Shown in pieces: positions 19,208 to 29,896 of a stretch of DNA of 64,000 nt. Source of the stretch: Microbulbifer sp. YPW1 (GTDB taxonomy: Bacteria > Pseudomonadota > Gammaproteobacteria > Pseudomonadales > Cellvibrionaceae); the NCBI RefSeq assembly GCF_013367775.1, contig NZ_CP055157.1, positions 2,497,001 to 2,561,000 of the forward strand, written 5' to 3'. A model generated the notes under the pieces. That model saw only the letters and a program-made list of their open reading frames with translations. It was not told the origin of the DNA and made no database searches. Every line of letters begins with the position of its first letter. Within the stretch, counting starts at the first letter, position 1. Position numbers and translations under genes: made by a program.

Positions 19208-20137
19208 TTAGAGTTCGGGCGGCAGCGGCGCGTCCTCGGTGCGGTATTCGGCGTTGTACAGCTCGCGACTGTCGAAGCCGCGCGGATCCGACTTCTCGAA
19301 CAGGCCAAGGGTAATGCGGTGGATAAAGCTGCGGCCACTGGCGCCAGCGTAGTATTTGTAGTTGAAAGTGCCGTCATCACGGAATGCAGGGTGGTGCGGG
19401 TAGTTGGTCTGCAACACCGCCAGCGAAGTTGACTCCAGCTGCGGCATTTCAAGCAGGTGGTAGGACTGCACCATCACCGCCAGAGCATCGGGCACCGCCG
19501 GGGTCTGCTGGAAGTTCTCTACCACATAGCGACCGCGGTTGGCTGCTGCCAGATACGCGTTGCGCTTAAAGTAGTAGTTGGCCACGTGAATCTCGTAGCG
19601 CGCCAGCAGGTTGCGCAGGTGGATCATGCGCTTCTGCGCATCCGGGGCGTAGCGGCTGTCCGGATAGCGCGCCATCAACTGGGCGAAATATGCGAAAGAC
19701 TCGCGCGCGGATCCCGGATCCCGGCGGGTCATATCGGTGGGCAAAAAGCGCTCAAACAGGCCGCTACCTTCGGTAAATGACGCCAGGCCCTTCATGTAAT
19801 AGGCATAATCCACGTTGCGATGCTGCGGATGCAGACGGATAAAACGATCTGCCGCAGAGATGGCGGCATCGTTCTGGTAGTCGCGGTAATAGGCGTAGAT
19901 CAGCTCAAGTTGCGCCTGTTCGGCGTAGTTACCGAAAGGAAAGTTGTCTTCCAGCGCGCGCAGGTTCTTGATCGCCAGCTCCCACTGGCTGGATTTCAGC
20001 TGCCTCTGGGCAGCTTCGTAGAAGGCCTGCTCGGTGCGGTTACCGGAGGGCAGTCCCTCTTCTTCTTCGTCCGTGCTGGCGCACGAGGCCACCAAAACGG
20101 CCAGCAGTGCCAGCCACAGCGTTTTCCAGGCCTGCAT
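19208..20137 (-). CDS. bamD: Outer-membrane assembly lipoprotein BamD
   Basis: BamD is the essential lipoprotein of the BAM complex that inserts beta-barrel proteins in the outer membrane. The chosen ATG at 20137 follows GAGCGAGGGG and gives a lipoprotein signal, [19 protein letters not shown], with the lipidated Cys at residue 19. Longer in-frame starts up to 20269 would bury this signal. Five TPR-like repeats follow (for example [52 protein letters not shown]). The length of 309 residues is slightly above the usual 245-340 midrange. It is divergent from rluD, as in Pseudomonas. Confidence 0.96.
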   Translation of the reverse strand: MQAWKTLWLALLAVLVASCASTDEEEEGLPSGNRTEQAFYEAAQRQLKSSQWELAIKNLRALEDNFPFGNYAEQAQLELIYAYYRDYQNDAAISAADRFIRLHPQHRNVDYAYYMKGLASFTEGSGLFERFLPTDMTRRDPGSARESFAYFAQLMARYPDSRYAPDAQKRMIHLRNLLARYEIHVANYYFKRNAYLAAANRGRYVVENFQQTPAVPDALAVMVQSYHLLEMPQLESTSLAVLQTNYPHHPAFRDDGTFNYKYYAGASGRSFIHRITLGLFEKSDPRGFDSRELYNAEYRTEDAPLPPEL

Positions 20138-20261
20138 AGCCCCTCGCTCTATCATTATTTGTCTCAACCTTATTAAACTAGCCGCCCAAAATTCACCGGG
20201 GGCAGAAGGGCAGCTATTTAACCACAGCGCCCCGCCAGCCCAAAGTATTAGACCCACTCGG

Positions 20262-21227
20262 ATGAGCAATCAAATACATATCGATATTGAAGTGCCGGCG
20301 GAGTACGCCGGCCAGAGGTTTGACCAGATCGCAGCGGATTTGATCCCCGATTATTCCCGCGCGCGACTGCAAGCCTGGATAAAAGGCGGCCAACTCACCA
20401 TTGACGGCCGGTCTGGCAAGCCCAAGGCCAAGCTGTTTGGCGGTGAAATGCTGCAATTGCGCGCAGAGCTGGAGCCCCAGGGCGAGTGGCAGCCGCAGCC
20501 GATGGACCTGGATATCGTCTACGAAGACGACAGTCTGCTGGTGGTCAACAAGCCCGCGGGCCTGGTAGTGCACCCGGCGGCGGGCAATCCGGATGGCACC
20601 CTGCTGAACGGGCTGCTGGCACATTGCGCCGGGCAGAGAAATATCCCTCGCGCCGGCATTGTGCACCGCCTGGACAAGGACACCAGCGGCTTGATGGTGG
20701 TGGCGAAGACCCTGCAGGCGCAGGCCGACCTGGTCGATCAGCTCAAGGCGCGCACCGTCAGCCGGCAGTACGATGCCATCGTGCTGGGCGTGCTCAGCGG
20801 CGGCGGTACCGTCGATGCCCCCATGGGGCGGCATCGACAGCATCGCCTCAAGATGGCGGTACTCGGTAAATCCGGCGATGGCGGCGGCAAGGAAGCGATC
20901 ACCCACTATCGCTTGCAGGAGCGCTTTCGCGGCCACACCCTGGTGCGCTGCCAGCTGGAAACCGGCCGCACCCACCAGATTCGTGTGCACATGGCGCATA
21001 TCCGTCACCCGCTGGTGGGCGACCCGCTATACGGCGGGCGCAATAAACTGCCTACTGGCGCAGATCCCGATCTGGTTGCCGCCCTGCAGCAGTTTCCCCG
21101 TCAGGCGCTGCACGCCGCGGAGCTGGCGCTGATCCATCCACAGACCGGAGAGCCAATGCACTGGTCGGCCCCCATGCCGGAGGATATGCTGCAACTGCTC
21201 GCGCTACTGCGGGCGGATAACCACTAA
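20262..21227 (+). CDS. rluD: 23S rRNA pseudouridine synthase RluD
   Basis: RluD makes pseudouridines 1911, 1915 and 1917 (E. coli numbering) in helix 69 of 23S rRNA. The N-terminal S4 domain (about 12-75) includes [10 protein letters not shown] and SRARLQAWI. The catalytic motif [15 protein letters not shown] carries the nucleophilic Asp. [13 protein letters not shown] follows at about 225. I chose the ATG at 20262, which gives 321 residues and the RluD N-terminus; the frame is open further upstream to 20034, but that part overlaps bamD. The close order rluD-pgeF-clpB is conserved in Pseudomonas. Confidence 0.96.
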   Translation: MSNQIHIDIEVPAEYAGQRFDQIAADLIPDYSRARLQAWIKGGQLTIDGRSGKPKAKLFGGEMLQLRAELEPQGEWQPQPMDLDIVYEDDSLLVVNKPAGLVVHPAAGNPDGTLLNGLLAHCAGQRNIPRAGIVHRLDKDTSGLMVVAKTLQAQADLVDQLKARTVSRQYDAIVLGVLSGGGTVDAPMGRHRQHRLKMAVLGKSGDGGGKEAITHYRLQERFRGHTLVRCQLETGRTHQIRVHMAHIRHPLVGDPLYGGRNKLPTGADPDLVAALQQFPRQALHAAELALIHPQTGEPMHWSAPMPEDMLQLLALLRADNH

Positions 21228-21259
21228 CGCGCGTGAAACAGGAATTACCAGGAATCAAC

Positions 21260-22021
21260 ATGGCAGCTGATCACTATCTGACCCCGGGCTGGCCCGCCCC
21301 GGCCAATGTACGGGCCTGTTTTACACTGCGCCGCGACGGCCACAGTGAGGGACCCTACAGCGCGTTTAATCTCGCCGATCATGTGGGCGATAACCCCGAG
21401 GCGGTTGCCGCTAACCGCGCGCAATTGCAGCGGGAGCAGAACCTGCCCCGCGGTCCGCAGTGGCTGGAGCAGATTCATAGCGACAGGGCGGTGCAAGCGC
21501 AAAGCGATGACAAGGTGCGCACGGCGGATGCCAGTTATACCCGCGAGAAGGGCGTGGTGTGTGCGGTGCTGACCGCGGACTGTCTGCCGCTGCTGGTAAC
21601 CAATCGCGATGGCACCGAAGTCGCTGCGATTCACGCGGGGTGGAGAGGGCTGACCGGGGGCGTTATCCGCGAGACCATTCGCGCACTGACGAGTGCACCG
21701 GAGGAGCTTATGGTCTGGCTCGGCCCGGCCATTGGTCCGCAGGCATTTGAATGCGGTGTGGATGTGCTCGAAGCGGCGTTTGAATCGGCCATGAGCGAAT
21801 CCCACGCCGAGGCCATTTCCAACAGCTTTGTTCCCCATGCGGACAAGCCGCTGCATTTTCTGGCGGATATCTACGCCCTGGGACGTGCAGAGCTGGCGGA
21901 ACTGGGAATCTCTCAGGTATTTGGCGGCGACCGCTGCACCGTTACGGAAGAATCTGAATTCTTTTCCTATCGCCGGGATGGGGATACCGGTCGAATGGCG
22001 ACTTTGATTTGGTTTGAATAA
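21260..22021 (+). CDS. pgeF: Peptidoglycan editing factor PgeF (YfiH, laccase-domain)
   Basis: A 253-residue YfiH/DUF152 protein. The family corrects misincorporated amino acids in UDP-MurNAc precursors in E. coli and has purine-nucleoside and polyphenol activities in vitro. Visible signatures are FTLRRDGHSEGPYSAFNL, LTADCLPLLV and IHAGWRGL, which supply the metal-binding Cys and His residues. I favour the ATG at 21260, preceded by CAGGAATC; a GTG at 21233 would add 9 residues. It sits 32 bp after rluD. Copy C of the palindromic element lies 45 bp downstream. Confidence 0.9.
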   Translation: MAADHYLTPGWPAPANVRACFTLRRDGHSEGPYSAFNLADHVGDNPEAVAANRAQLQREQNLPRGPQWLEQIHSDRAVQAQSDDKVRTADASYTREKGVVCAVLTADCLPLLVTNRDGTEVAAIHAGWRGLTGGVIRETIRALTSAPEELMVWLGPAIGPQAFECGVDVLEAAFESAMSESHAEAISNSFVPHADKPLHFLADIYALGRAELAELGISQVFGGDRCTVTEESEFFSYRRDGDTGRMATLIWFE

Positions 22022-22065
22022 ATATTTGAGTTGTGAGGTTTCCGCACTGAAGCTAGTCCTGTGGC

Positions 22066-22177
22066 GGCCAATCACCGGAGATGGGGCTTCAGGACCGCTG
22101 TGAATACATCCCTGTACGCTTCGTCGGCAACATCCCTGTTGCCGACGATCCTGAATCCCCATCTCCGGCGCTCGGCC
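22066..22177 (+). repeat. Dispersed palindromic element, copy C
   Basis: The outer stem pairs 22066-22095 with 22148-22177 over about 30 positions with five mismatches, three of them A.C type. Hairpin 1 is at 22105-22116 (TACA-TCCC-TGTA). Hairpin 2 is at 22123-22146 (10-bp stem, TCCC loop). CAGGACCGCTGTGAA just inside the left arm is shared with copy A. It lies after pgeF and before the putative clpB promoter. Confidence 0.86.
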
Positions 22178-22244
22178 TTCTCCCCGGCCTTACAGTGCTC
22201 CGCTGCTTACCGCATTTAAATAAGCATTCCCCAGCTGCGCAGAG

Positions 22245-22275
22245 CTTGAAAACCCGCCACCAGCCCGCAAATTAC
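22245..22275 (+). promoter_or_regulatory. Putative sigma-32 heat-shock promoter of clpB
   Basis: CTTGAA (22245-22250) followed after 13 bases by CCCGCAAATT (22264-22273) resembles the sigma-32 consensus (CTTGAA, 13-15 bases, CCCCATNT). It lies about 100 bp before clpB, a heat-shock gene in E. coli. The match in the -10 element is imperfect. Confidence 0.5.
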
Positions 22276-22367
22276 TGATCAGCACTAGACTGTATTCGTC
22301 ATTGCGTTTCCATGCGCCGCCTTATCCTTTGTCCGGCGCGTCAATGATCAGGAGAGGGAAAAGCACA

Positions 22368-24974
22368 ATGCGCATCGACAGAATGACCAACCCGTTGCAG
22401 GCCGCCATTGCTGACGCACAATCCATCGCGGTTGGCCGCGACCACAATCAGATTTATCCCGAACACCTGTTGCAGGCGCTGCTGGATCAATCCAATGGCA
22501 GCGTTACCGCATTCCTCAATCAGGCCGGATTCAATATCAACGGCCTGCGCAATGATCTCGCCAAGCGCCTCGACAGCCTGCCCACCGTGGGTTCCCCCAC
22601 CGGTGACGTCGGTATGTCGCAGGAATTGATGCGCCTGTTCAATCTGGCGGATAAAAAAGCGCAGAAAAATGGCGACAGTTTTATTGCCAGTGAAACGGTT
22701 TTACTGGCGGCGTTTGATTCTGCCGCGGGTGAAGTTTCCAAGATCTTGAATGCGCATGGTGACCTCAAACATCTGCAGGATGCCATCACCAAGGTGCGCG
22801 GCGATGAAAAGGTCAACGACCCGCAGGCGGAAGAAGCCCGACAGGCGCTGGACAAGTACACCATGGATCTGACCGCCCGCGCGGAAGCCGGCAAACTGGA
22901 TCCGGTGATCGGTCGCGACGATGAAATTCGTCGCACCATCCAGGTACTGCAGCGCCGTACCAAGAACAACCCGGTGCTTATTGGTGAGCCCGGTGTGGGT
23001 AAAACCGCAATTGTCGAAGGTCTCGCCCAGCGCATCGTCAATGGTGAAGTGCCCGAGGGCCTGAAAGACAAGCGCCTTTTGTCACTGGATCTTGGCTCTC
23101 TGCTCGCCGGGGCGAAATTCCGTGGCGAATTCGAGGAGCGCCTGAAGGCGGTCCTGAACGAATTATCCAAACAGGAAGGCCGTGTCATTCTGTTTATCGA
23201 CGAGTTGCACACCATGGTCGGTGCTGGCAAGGCGGAAGGCGCCATGGATGCCGGCAATATGCTGAAGCCGGCACTGGCCCGCGGTGAGCTGCATTGTGTC
23301 GGTGCCACTACCCTCAACGAGTATCGCCAGTACATCGAAAAAGATGCGGCGTTGGAACGCCGCTTCCAGAAAGTACTGGTGGATGAGCCCAGTGAGGAAG
23401 ACACCATCGCAATCCTGCGCGGGCTCAAAGAACGCTATGAAGTACACCACGGGGTAGATATCACCGACTCCGCGATTATCGCCGCCACCAAACTTTCCCA
23501 GCGCTACATCACCGATCGCCAGCTGCCGGATAAGGCGATCGACCTGATCGACGAAGCGGCAAGCCGCATTCGCATGGAGATCGATTCCAAGCCGGAGGAA
23601 ATGGACAAACTGGAGCGCCGCCTGATCCAGCTCAAGATCGAGCGCGAGGCGGTGAAAAAAGACAAGGACGATGAAGCAGCGAAAAAACGCCTGCAGAAGC
23701 TCGAGGAAGATATCCACAGTATCGAGAAAGAATACGCCGATCTCGAAGAAATCTGGAAGGCGGAGAAAGCCAAGCTCGCCGGCAGCGCGGACATCAAGAA
23801 CAAGCTGGAGCAGGCCAAGCTGGATATGGATGCCGCACGTCGCGCGGGTGATCTCACGCGCATGTCTGAAATCCAGTACGGCGTGATTCCGCAACTGGAG
23901 CAGCAGCTGAAACTGGCGTCTGATGCCAGCGATACCAGCGACAATCAACTGCTGCGCAATCGCGTCACCGATGAAGAAGTGGCGGAAGTGGTTTCCCGCT
24001 GGACCGGCATCCCCGTGTCCAAAATGCTTGAGGGCGAGCGCGAGAAGCTGCTGAAAATGGAAGGCGCACTGCACGATCGTGTTATTGGCCAGGACGAGGC
24101 GGTGGAAGCGGTATCCAATGCCGTGCGGCGCTCGCGCGCCGGGCTTGCAGACCCCAACCGCCCCAACGGCTCTTTCCTGTTTCTCGGCCCCACCGGTGTG
24201 GGCAAGACCGAACTGTGTAAAGCGTTGGCGGAATTCCTGTTCGACACCGAAGACGCCATGGTGCGTATCGACATGTCGGAGTTTATGGAGAAGCACTCGG
24301 TTGCGCGCCTGATCGGTGCACCCCCCGGGTACGTGGGATATGAGGAGGGCGGCTATCTCACCGAGGCCGTGCGCCGCAAGCCTTATTCTGTGCTATTGCT
24401 GGATGAGGTGGAAAAAGCGCACCCGGATGTCTTCAACATCCTGCTGCAGGTGTTGGAGGATGGTCGTCTGACCGATGGCCAGGGGCGCACCGTCGATTTC
24501 CGCAACACGGTGGTGGTTATGACGTCTAACCTGGGTTCTGACCTGATTCAGAAATACGCCAGCGCCAAAAATGACGACGAGGTGGACAGCGAAATCCACT
24601 ACCGGCAAATGAAGGCGGCGGTCATGGAGGTTGTAGGAACCCATTTCCGTCCGGAGTTTATCAATCGCATCGACGAGGTCGTGGTATTCCATCCCCTGGA
24701 TCGCGCCGAGGTGCGCTCCATTGCCGAAATCCAGTTGCAGAACCTACGCAATCGACTGGCGGAACGGGATCTCAAAATGGAGATTTCCGAAGAGCTTCTC
24801 AACAAGCTTGCGGATGTGGGCTTCGATCCGGTTTACGGCGCGCGTCCCCTGAAGCGCGCGATCCAGATGTGGCTGGAAAATCCACTGGCCCAGGATGTGC
24901 TCTCCGGAAAATTTGCTCCTGGAGATACCATTCACGCAGCGCTGGAAGGAGACAAGGCGGTATTCACCAAGTAA
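22368..24974 (+). CDS. clpB: ATP-dependent disaggregase ClpB
   Basis: A Hsp100 hexamer that, with DnaK, pulls proteins from aggregates in the cytoplasm. The 868 residues comprise an N-domain (1-145), AAA-1 with Walker A GEPGVGKT (about 206-213), a coiled-coil middle domain (about 400-530, very rich in Lys and Glu) and AAA-2 with Walker A GPTGVGKT (about 606-613). The ATG at 22368 follows AGGAGAGGG and yields [11 protein letters not shown], the family start; an ATG-containing frame from 22302 is too long. It ends the block syntenic with Pseudomonas. Confidence 0.98.
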   Translation: MRIDRMTNPLQAAIADAQSIAVGRDHNQIYPEHLLQALLDQSNGSVTAFLNQAGFNINGLRNDLAKRLDSLPTVGSPTGDVGMSQELMRLFNLADKKAQKNGDSFIASETVLLAAFDSAAGEVSKILNAHGDLKHLQDAITKVRGDEKVNDPQAEEARQALDKYTMDLTARAEAGKLDPVIGRDDEIRRTIQVLQRRTKNNPVLIGEPGVGKTAIVEGLAQRIVNGEVPEGLKDKRLLSLDLGSLLAGAKFRGEFEERLKAVLNELSKQEGRVILFIDELHTMVGAGKAEGAMDAGNMLKPALARGELHCVGATTLNEYRQYIEKDAALERRFQKVLVDEPSEEDTIAILRGLKERYEVHHGVDITDSAIIAATKLSQRYITDRQLPDKAIDLIDEAASRIRMEIDSKPEEMDKLERRLIQLKIEREAVKKDKDDEAAKKRLQKLEEDIHSIEKEYADLEEIWKAEKAKLAGSADIKNKLEQAKLDMDAARRAGDLTRMSEIQYGVIPQLEQQLKLASDASDTSDNQLLRNRVTDEEVAEVVSRWTGIPVSKMLEGEREKLLKMEGALHDRVIGQDEAVEAVSNAVRRSRAGLADPNRPNGSFLFLGPTGVGKTELCKALAEFLFDTEDAMVRIDMSEFMEKHSVARLIGAPPGYVGYEEGGYLTEAVRRKPYSVLLLDEVEKAHPDVFNILLQVLEDGRLTDGQGRTVDFRNTVVVMTSNLGSDLIQKYASAKNDDEVDSEIHYRQMKAAVMEVVGTHFRPEFINRIDEVVVFHPLDRAEVRSIAEIQLQNLRNRLAERDLKMEISEELLNKLADVGFDPVYGARPLKRAIQMWLENPLAQDVLSGKFAPGDTIHAALEGDKAVFTK

Positions 24975-25026
24975 CGCCCTGACTAACCGACGCCCAGGGA
25001 CGGGCAGTATTCAATGGACCTGATGT

Positions 25027-26220
25027 ATGTCGTTGGCAAAGCAGCTGTTTAACCGGCGCATGTTCTGGATGTTGCTGGGGTGCCTGTTGGTGTTCGGCGG
25101 TATTTTCGGTTTCAAGTTGTTTGGCAAGTACATGATGAACCAGTTTATGGACAACATGTCGTTGCCGCCTGCCACCGTCAGCACCGCCAGGGTGGCCCAG
25201 CAGCGCTGGCAGACGACTCTCGCCGCAGTGGGCAGTGTGCGTGCCATCAACGGTGTCGACGTCACCACCCAGGCCCAGGGTGAAGTCAAAGCCATTTATT
25301 TCGAGTCCGGCCAGCAGGTGGAAAAAGGGACCCTGCTGGCGGAGCTCACTGCCAACCCGGAGACCGCACAGATAGACGTGCTGGAGGCTGAGCGCCGGCT
25401 CGCGGACCGGGACTACAAACGGATATCCGAACTCTACAAAAAGGGCGTGGCCACACTGCGTGAGCTGGATCAGGCCAAAGCCGCCCGCGATCAGGTGCTT
25501 GCGAATCTTTCAGTGCAGCGTGCCACCATAGCTGAGCGCACGATCACCGCCCCGTTCTCCGGGCAACTGGGAATTCGCCAGGTCGACCTCGGCCAGAATG
25601 TTGCGCCCGGCGATGCGGTAGTTTCCCTGCAGCAATTGCAGCCCATCTATGTTGATTTTTCCCTCGCTGAGCAGGACTTCAGTCGTGTCGAACTGGGTCA
25701 ACAGATCACCCTCAATGCCGCTGCAGTGCCCGATGAGGAATTTAATGGGCGTATTACTGCGATCGATCCCGCCATAGACCCGCGCAATCGAACCTTTCTG
25801 CTCCAGGCCACTCTGGAAAATAATCAGCGCCGGCTGCGACCGGGTATGTTCGCGGATGTTTCGGTAGAAGTGGAAAAGTTTCGCACCGTGCTGGTGGTAC
25901 CGCGCACCGCCATTAGTTATGCACCCTACGGCAACGCAGTATTCGTGATCCGCAAACCGCAGAAAAAACCGGCGGATTCTGCGGCGCAGGGGCGCGCGCC
26001 CAAGAAGGATACTGCGCAACAGCCGCAGTGGGTCGCAGTAAAGCGGTTCGTGAAAACCGGGGAAGAGCGGGGGGACCTGATTGAAATTACCCAGGGGCTG
26101 GAAGCCGGTGAGCAGGTCGCTACCAGCGGGTTGCTGAAGCTGCGCAATGAGGGCAGCGTGATCATCAATAACGAAAACCCGCCCCCGGACCAGTTATCAC
26201 CGCAACCGGATAACAGTTAG
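25027..26220 (+). CDS. RND efflux periplasmic adaptor (HlyD/MFP family)
   Basis: A 397-residue membrane-fusion protein. One N-terminal helix (about residues 12-32) anchors it. The biotinyl-lipoyl halves include VDVTTQAQGEVKAIYFESG and ITAPFSGQLGIRQVDLG, with a coiled-coil hairpin between them (about 110-165). A C-terminal KKPADSAAQGRAPKKD stretch (about 315-330) is a low-complexity insertion before the last beta domain. It links the RND pump encoded 29 bp downstream to an outer-membrane channel. No channel gene is nearby, so a shared TolC-type protein is inferred. The substrate is unknown. Confidence 0.92.
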   Translation: MSLAKQLFNRRMFWMLLGCLLVFGGIFGFKLFGKYMMNQFMDNMSLPPATVSTARVAQQRWQTTLAAVGSVRAINGVDVTTQAQGEVKAIYFESGQQVEKGTLLAELTANPETAQIDVLEAERRLADRDYKRISELYKKGVATLRELDQAKAARDQVLANLSVQRATIAERTITAPFSGQLGIRQVDLGQNVAPGDAVVSLQQLQPIYVDFSLAEQDFSRVELGQQITLNAAAVPDEEFNGRITAIDPAIDPRNRTFLLQATLENNQRRLRPGMFADVSVEVEKFRTVLVVPRTAISYAPYGNAVFVIRKPQKKPADSAAQGRAPKKDTAQQPQWVAVKRFVKTGEERGDLIEITQGLEAGEQVATSGLLKLRNEGSVIINNENPPPDQLSPQPDNS

Positions 26221-26249
26221 CTGTCGCCGCCAGCAGGCAAGGATGCCGT

Positions 26250-29200
26250 GTGAATTTTACTGATATCTTTATTCGCAAGCCGGTGCTCGCCTGCGTGGTG
26301 AGCCTGTTTATCTTCCTGCTCGGCCTGCGCTCCGCTTCCGAGCTGAATGTGCGCCAGTATCCGGAGCTGGAAAACGCGGTGATAACCGTCAGTACCGTGT
26401 ATGTCGGTGCGGATGCCGATCTGGTTCAGGGATTTATTACCACGCCTCTGGAGCAGGAAATCGCCAGTGCCGACGGCCTCGATTACATCGTTTCCACCAG
26501 TATCCAGGGTATTTCCGTCATTCAGGCGTACGTGCGCCTGGACTACGATCCCAACGAAGTCCTTACTCAGGTGGTCGCCAAGGTAAACAAGCTGCGCAAT
26601 GAACTGCCGGAGGAATCCGAGGATTCCACCGTAGATCTGGCGGTGGGGGAAACCATCGCCGCCATGTACCTGTCGTTCTCTTCAGAAATTCTCAACAACA
26701 ACCAGATCACCGATTACATCACCCGAGTCGTACAGCCGAAGCTCTCCACCGTGGCCGGGGTCCAGCGCGCGGCATTACTGGGCAACCGCACCTTCGCCAT
26801 GCGTATCTGGCTGAAACCGGCGGAGATGGCAGCCCAGGGCGTTACCCCCGGGGATATCAGCAGCGCGCTGCGTCAGAACAATGTGCTGGCAGCGGTGGGT
26901 AGCACCAAGGGCACACGGGTGGCGATGGACATCCGCGCGGCGACGGATATCGCTACTGAAGCCGAGTTTCGCAAGCTGGTGGTGCGCGCGGATGGCGATC
27001 GCCTGGTACGGCTGGAAGATGTGGCGGAGGTGGAGCTGGGGTCCGAATCTTACGATACCTCGGTGACCTTCAATGGCCGTTCCGCTACCTTCGTCGCGGT
27101 GGAGGTAGCGCCGGATGCCAATGCGCTGGATGTCATCGCGGATGTGCGCGACAAACTGAACAATGAAATTTTTCCCCAACTGCCGGAGGGTATGCTCGGG
27201 GAAATTCCCTACGACAGCACCGAATACATTCAGGACTCGATCAATGAAGTGGTGAAGACCATTGCCGAGGCGGTGCTGATAGTAATTCTGGTGATCTACC
27301 TGTTCCTCGGCTCCCTGCGTAGCGTGATCATTCCCGCGGTGGCAGTTCCCTTATCTATGGTTGGGGCGCTGTTTTTGATGTTGCTGATGGGCTTTTCCAT
27401 CAATCTGCTGACCCTGCTGGCAATGGTGCTGGCCATCGGCATCGTGGTGGACGACGCAATTATCGTGTTGGAAAACGTGCACCGGCATATCGAGGAGGGG
27501 CTCTCGCCGGAAAAGGCGGCTATCAAGGGGGCACGCGAACTGGCCTGGCCCATTGTGGCGATGACCACGACATTGATCGCGGTGTATCTGCCTATCGGCT
27601 TTCTTGGCGGGCTGACCGGCACCCTGTTTATTGAGTTTGCGTTTTCCCTGGCCGGGGCGGTACTGCTGTCGGGGGTGGTTGCGCTGACCCTGTCGCCGAT
27701 GATGGCCGCCAGGGTGCTGCGCCCGGAAAGTGGTGAACGCAGCAATCGTCTGGAAGCCTGGCTGGAGCGCCGACTCGGTGGGCTGGAGTCCGGGTACCGG
27801 CGGCGCTTGCACGGTGCACTGGACAGTCGCGCGGTCATCCTGGTGTTCGGCCTGATCGTGCTGTGCAGTTGCTACTTCCTGTTTGTTACATCACCCAGTG
27901 AGCTGGAGCCGAAAGAAGATCGGGGTTTTGTACTGGGGATTGCCCGTGGGGACTCTTTCGCCACGCTGGATTATATGGAGCAGTACACCAGCCAGATTAA
28001 TGGCGTGAAGGAGCGACACCCGGAAGTGGAAAACCTGTTTCTGCTCAACGGTGTCGGCGGCGCCGGAAACAGTACCAATAGCGCGATCGCAGGGTTCGTG
28101 CTCTCCTCCTGGAACAAGCGGGATAAGAACACCCAGGAAATGCAGGAACTGATCAACGGCGAAGTTTCCCAGATTGCCGGGCTGAAAGTTGCCACTTTTG
28201 TTCCCCCCAGCCTGCCCACTGCCGGTGGCACCCTGCCGGTAGAGTTTGTGATTGGCACCACCGAGCCCATCGCCAGTCTCGCCAGCTTTGCCGACGACAT
28301 CATGGGGCGCGCGTTGGCGAGCAAGAAATTTATCTTTCTCGATGCGGACCTCAAGCTGGACAAACCCCGGCTTTCGGTCGTCATCGATCGTGACAAGGCG
28401 GCGTCCATCGGGGTCAACATGGCCGACCTGGCGCGGGAGCTGGGGGCGATGATGTCTGGTGCCTACACCAACCGCTTTTCCCTGGAGAACCGCAGTTACA
28501 AGGTTATCCCGCAGGTGGTGCGCAGCGACCGTCTTACCGGTGAGCAGTTGCAGCAGTATTACATTCGCGCCGGCGATGACACCCTGGTCCCGCTGTCCAC
28601 CTTGGTAAGAATCGAAGAAAGCGTCGAGCCCCAGCAACTGAAACGCTTTCAGCAATTGAATGCGGTCACCATTTCCGGTGTGCCCCGGCCAGGGGTTCCA
28701 CTGGGTGAGGCGCTGGGCATTCTCGAGTCCGCGGCTGCGGAGGTGTTGCCGCGGGAGTACTCCACCGATTACTCCGGGCAGTCCCGCCAGTTTAAAAACG
28801 AGGGCTCGGATCTGTTGCTCACCTTTTTCTTCGCGCTGATCGTGATTTACCTGGTGCTGGCTGCGCAGTTTGAATCCTGGCGGGACCCTCTGATCATGCT
28901 GGTCACGGTGCCCATGAGCGTGTGCGGTGCAATGATCTTCGTCAGCCTGGGGCTGACCACGCTCAACATCTATACCCAGGTGGGGCTGGTGACCCTGATC
29001 GGGGTCATCTCCAAGCACGGCATCTTGATCGTGGAGTTTGCCAATCAATTACAGCTGCAGGGGCGAAGCAAGCGCGAGGCGATCGAGGAGGCTTCCAGCA
29101 TCCGCTTGCGTCCGATCCTGATGACCACGGCCTCTCTGGTACTGGCAATGGTGCCGCTGCTGATTGCTGCCGGTCCCGGTGGGGGAGCGCGTTTTGCCAT

Positions 29201-29393
29201 GGGGCTGGTCGTGGCTTCCGGGATGACCATCGGCACCCTGTTCACCCTGTTTGTGGTGCCGGCGATGTATATGTACCTGGGGCGCGATTACGGAGCGGGG
29301 CAAAAGGAGGAAAGGCAGAGCGGGGATGGACCAGGTGGCGAATTGCCGGATAGAGCGCATCCGGCGGACGGTGAGATGCCCGCCGGACACTGA
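26250..29393 (+). CDS. RND multidrug efflux permease (HAE1/AcrB family)
   Basis: A 1047-residue inner-membrane proton antiporter starting with GTG after CAAGGA. Twelve transmembrane helices are expected, one near residues 10-30, then clusters near 335-540 and 865-1020. The proton-relay Asp pair is in GIVVDDAIIVLENVHRHIE (TM4). The large periplasmic porter and docking loops are intact. The sequence style (NFTDIFIRKPVLACVVSL) fits the MexI/MdtB-like branch rather than metal RND pumps. The C-terminal tail after YLGRDYGAG is hydrophilic and rich in Gly, Glu and Asp. It forms an operon with the adaptor. Confidence 0.95.
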   Translation: MNFTDIFIRKPVLACVVSLFIFLLGLRSASELNVRQYPELENAVITVSTVYVGADADLVQGFITTPLEQEIASADGLDYIVSTSIQGISVIQAYVRLDYDPNEVLTQVVAKVNKLRNELPEESEDSTVDLAVGETIAAMYLSFSSEILNNNQITDYITRVVQPKLSTVAGVQRAALLGNRTFAMRIWLKPAEMAAQGVTPGDISSALRQNNVLAAVGSTKGTRVAMDIRAATDIATEAEFRKLVVRADGDRLVRLEDVAEVELGSESYDTSVTFNGRSATFVAVEVAPDANALDVIADVRDKLNNEIFPQLPEGMLGEIPYDSTEYIQDSINEVVKTIAEAVLIVILVIYLFLGSLRSVIIPAVAVPLSMVGALFLMLLMGFSINLLTLLAMVLAIGIVVDDAIIVLENVHRHIEEGLSPEKAAIKGARELAWPIVAMTTTLIAVYLPIGFLGGLTGTLFIEFAFSLAGAVLLSGVVALTLSPMMAARVLRPESGERSNRLEAWLERRLGGLESGYRRRLHGALDSRAVILVFGLIVLCSCYFLFVTSPSELEPKEDRGFVLGIARGDSFATLDYMEQYTSQINGVKERHPEVENLFLLNGVGGAGNSTNSAIAGFVLSSWNKRDKNTQEMQELINGEVSQIAGLKVATFVPPSLPTAGGTLPVEFVIGTTEPIASLASFADDIMGRALASKKFIFLDADLKLDKPRLSVVIDRDKAASIGVNMADLARELGAMMSGAYTNRFSLENRSYKVIPQVVRSDRLTGEQLQQYYIRAGDDTLVPLSTLVRIEESVEPQQLKRFQQLNAVTISGVPRPGVPLGEALGILESAAAEVLPREYSTDYSGQSRQFKNEGSDLLLTFFFALIVIYLVLAAQFESWRDPLIMLVTVPMSVCGAMIFVSLGLTTLNIYTQVGLVTLIGVISKHGILIVEFANQLQLQGRSKREAIEEASSIRLRPILMTTASLVLAMVPLLIAAGPGGGARFAMGLVVASGMTIGTLFTLFVVPAMYMYLGRDYGAGQKEERQSGDGPGGELPDRAHPADGEMPAGH

Positions 29394-29398
29394 GAGAC

Positions 29399-29896
29399 TC
29401 AGCAATTATTTTGCAGGATCTGGCGGGTCTGCTGGATCCGCTGCTGCCGCTCTTCTTCCGGCAGCACCCGGTAGCCGCCACTGGCATCCACTTCGCGCAC
29501 GCGCGCGTGGCTCTCCAGTTCCTGCAGGCGCTGTTGTGCGCTGCGGCAGCGCTGGGCGCGGGCCGCCATCTCGGCTTTTTCGGTAGCCACATTCTCGGCT
29601 TTTTTCTCGGCATCATCACGGCTGGACTGCTGTGGTGCGACGGAGGAGGCTTCTTCGTTGGGCTTGCCGGCGGTGCTCATCTTGCGCTGTGCGACTAGGG
29701 CCTGTTGTTCCTCCTGCCATTTCTTGTAGCGCTCAGAGCGGGGTGCCTTGACCACTTCTACCTGTTTCTTCTGCGGCGGCTGGGATGTGAAGTGCACCAC
29801 GCCGTCTTCATCCACCCACTTGTAGATGCCATCGGCCTGAGCTGTCGCGGCCATCAGGCCCAGCGACAGGAAGAGGGTTGCAATAACAGTGCGCAT
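29399..29896 (-). CDS. DUF4124 domain periplasmic protein
   Basis: A 165-residue protein with a signal peptide (cleaved near AQADG). The mature part starts with the DUF4124 motif GIYKWVDEDGVVHFTSQPP, followed by a long charged, Ala/Gln-rich coiled-coil region (about 55-150) and a C-terminal Cys. A second Cys lies in RAQRCRSAQQ. The function of DUF4124 is not known; such proteins are common in gammaproteobacteria. It converges on the RND pump gene with a 5-bp gap. Confidence 0.85.
   Translation of the reverse strand: MRTVIATLFLSLGLMAATAQADGIYKWVDEDGVVHFTSQPPQKKQVEVVKAPRSERYKKWQEEQQALVAQRKMSTAGKPNEEASSVAPQQSSRDDAEKKAENVATEKAEMAARAQRCRSAQQRLQELESHARVREVDASGGYRVLPEEERQQRIQQTRQILQNNC

Noticed and set aside
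22081..22278. A 65-codon frame spanning copy C
   Set aside because: It translates through the palindromic element; the pseudo-repeats in the peptide reflect the inverted repeat.
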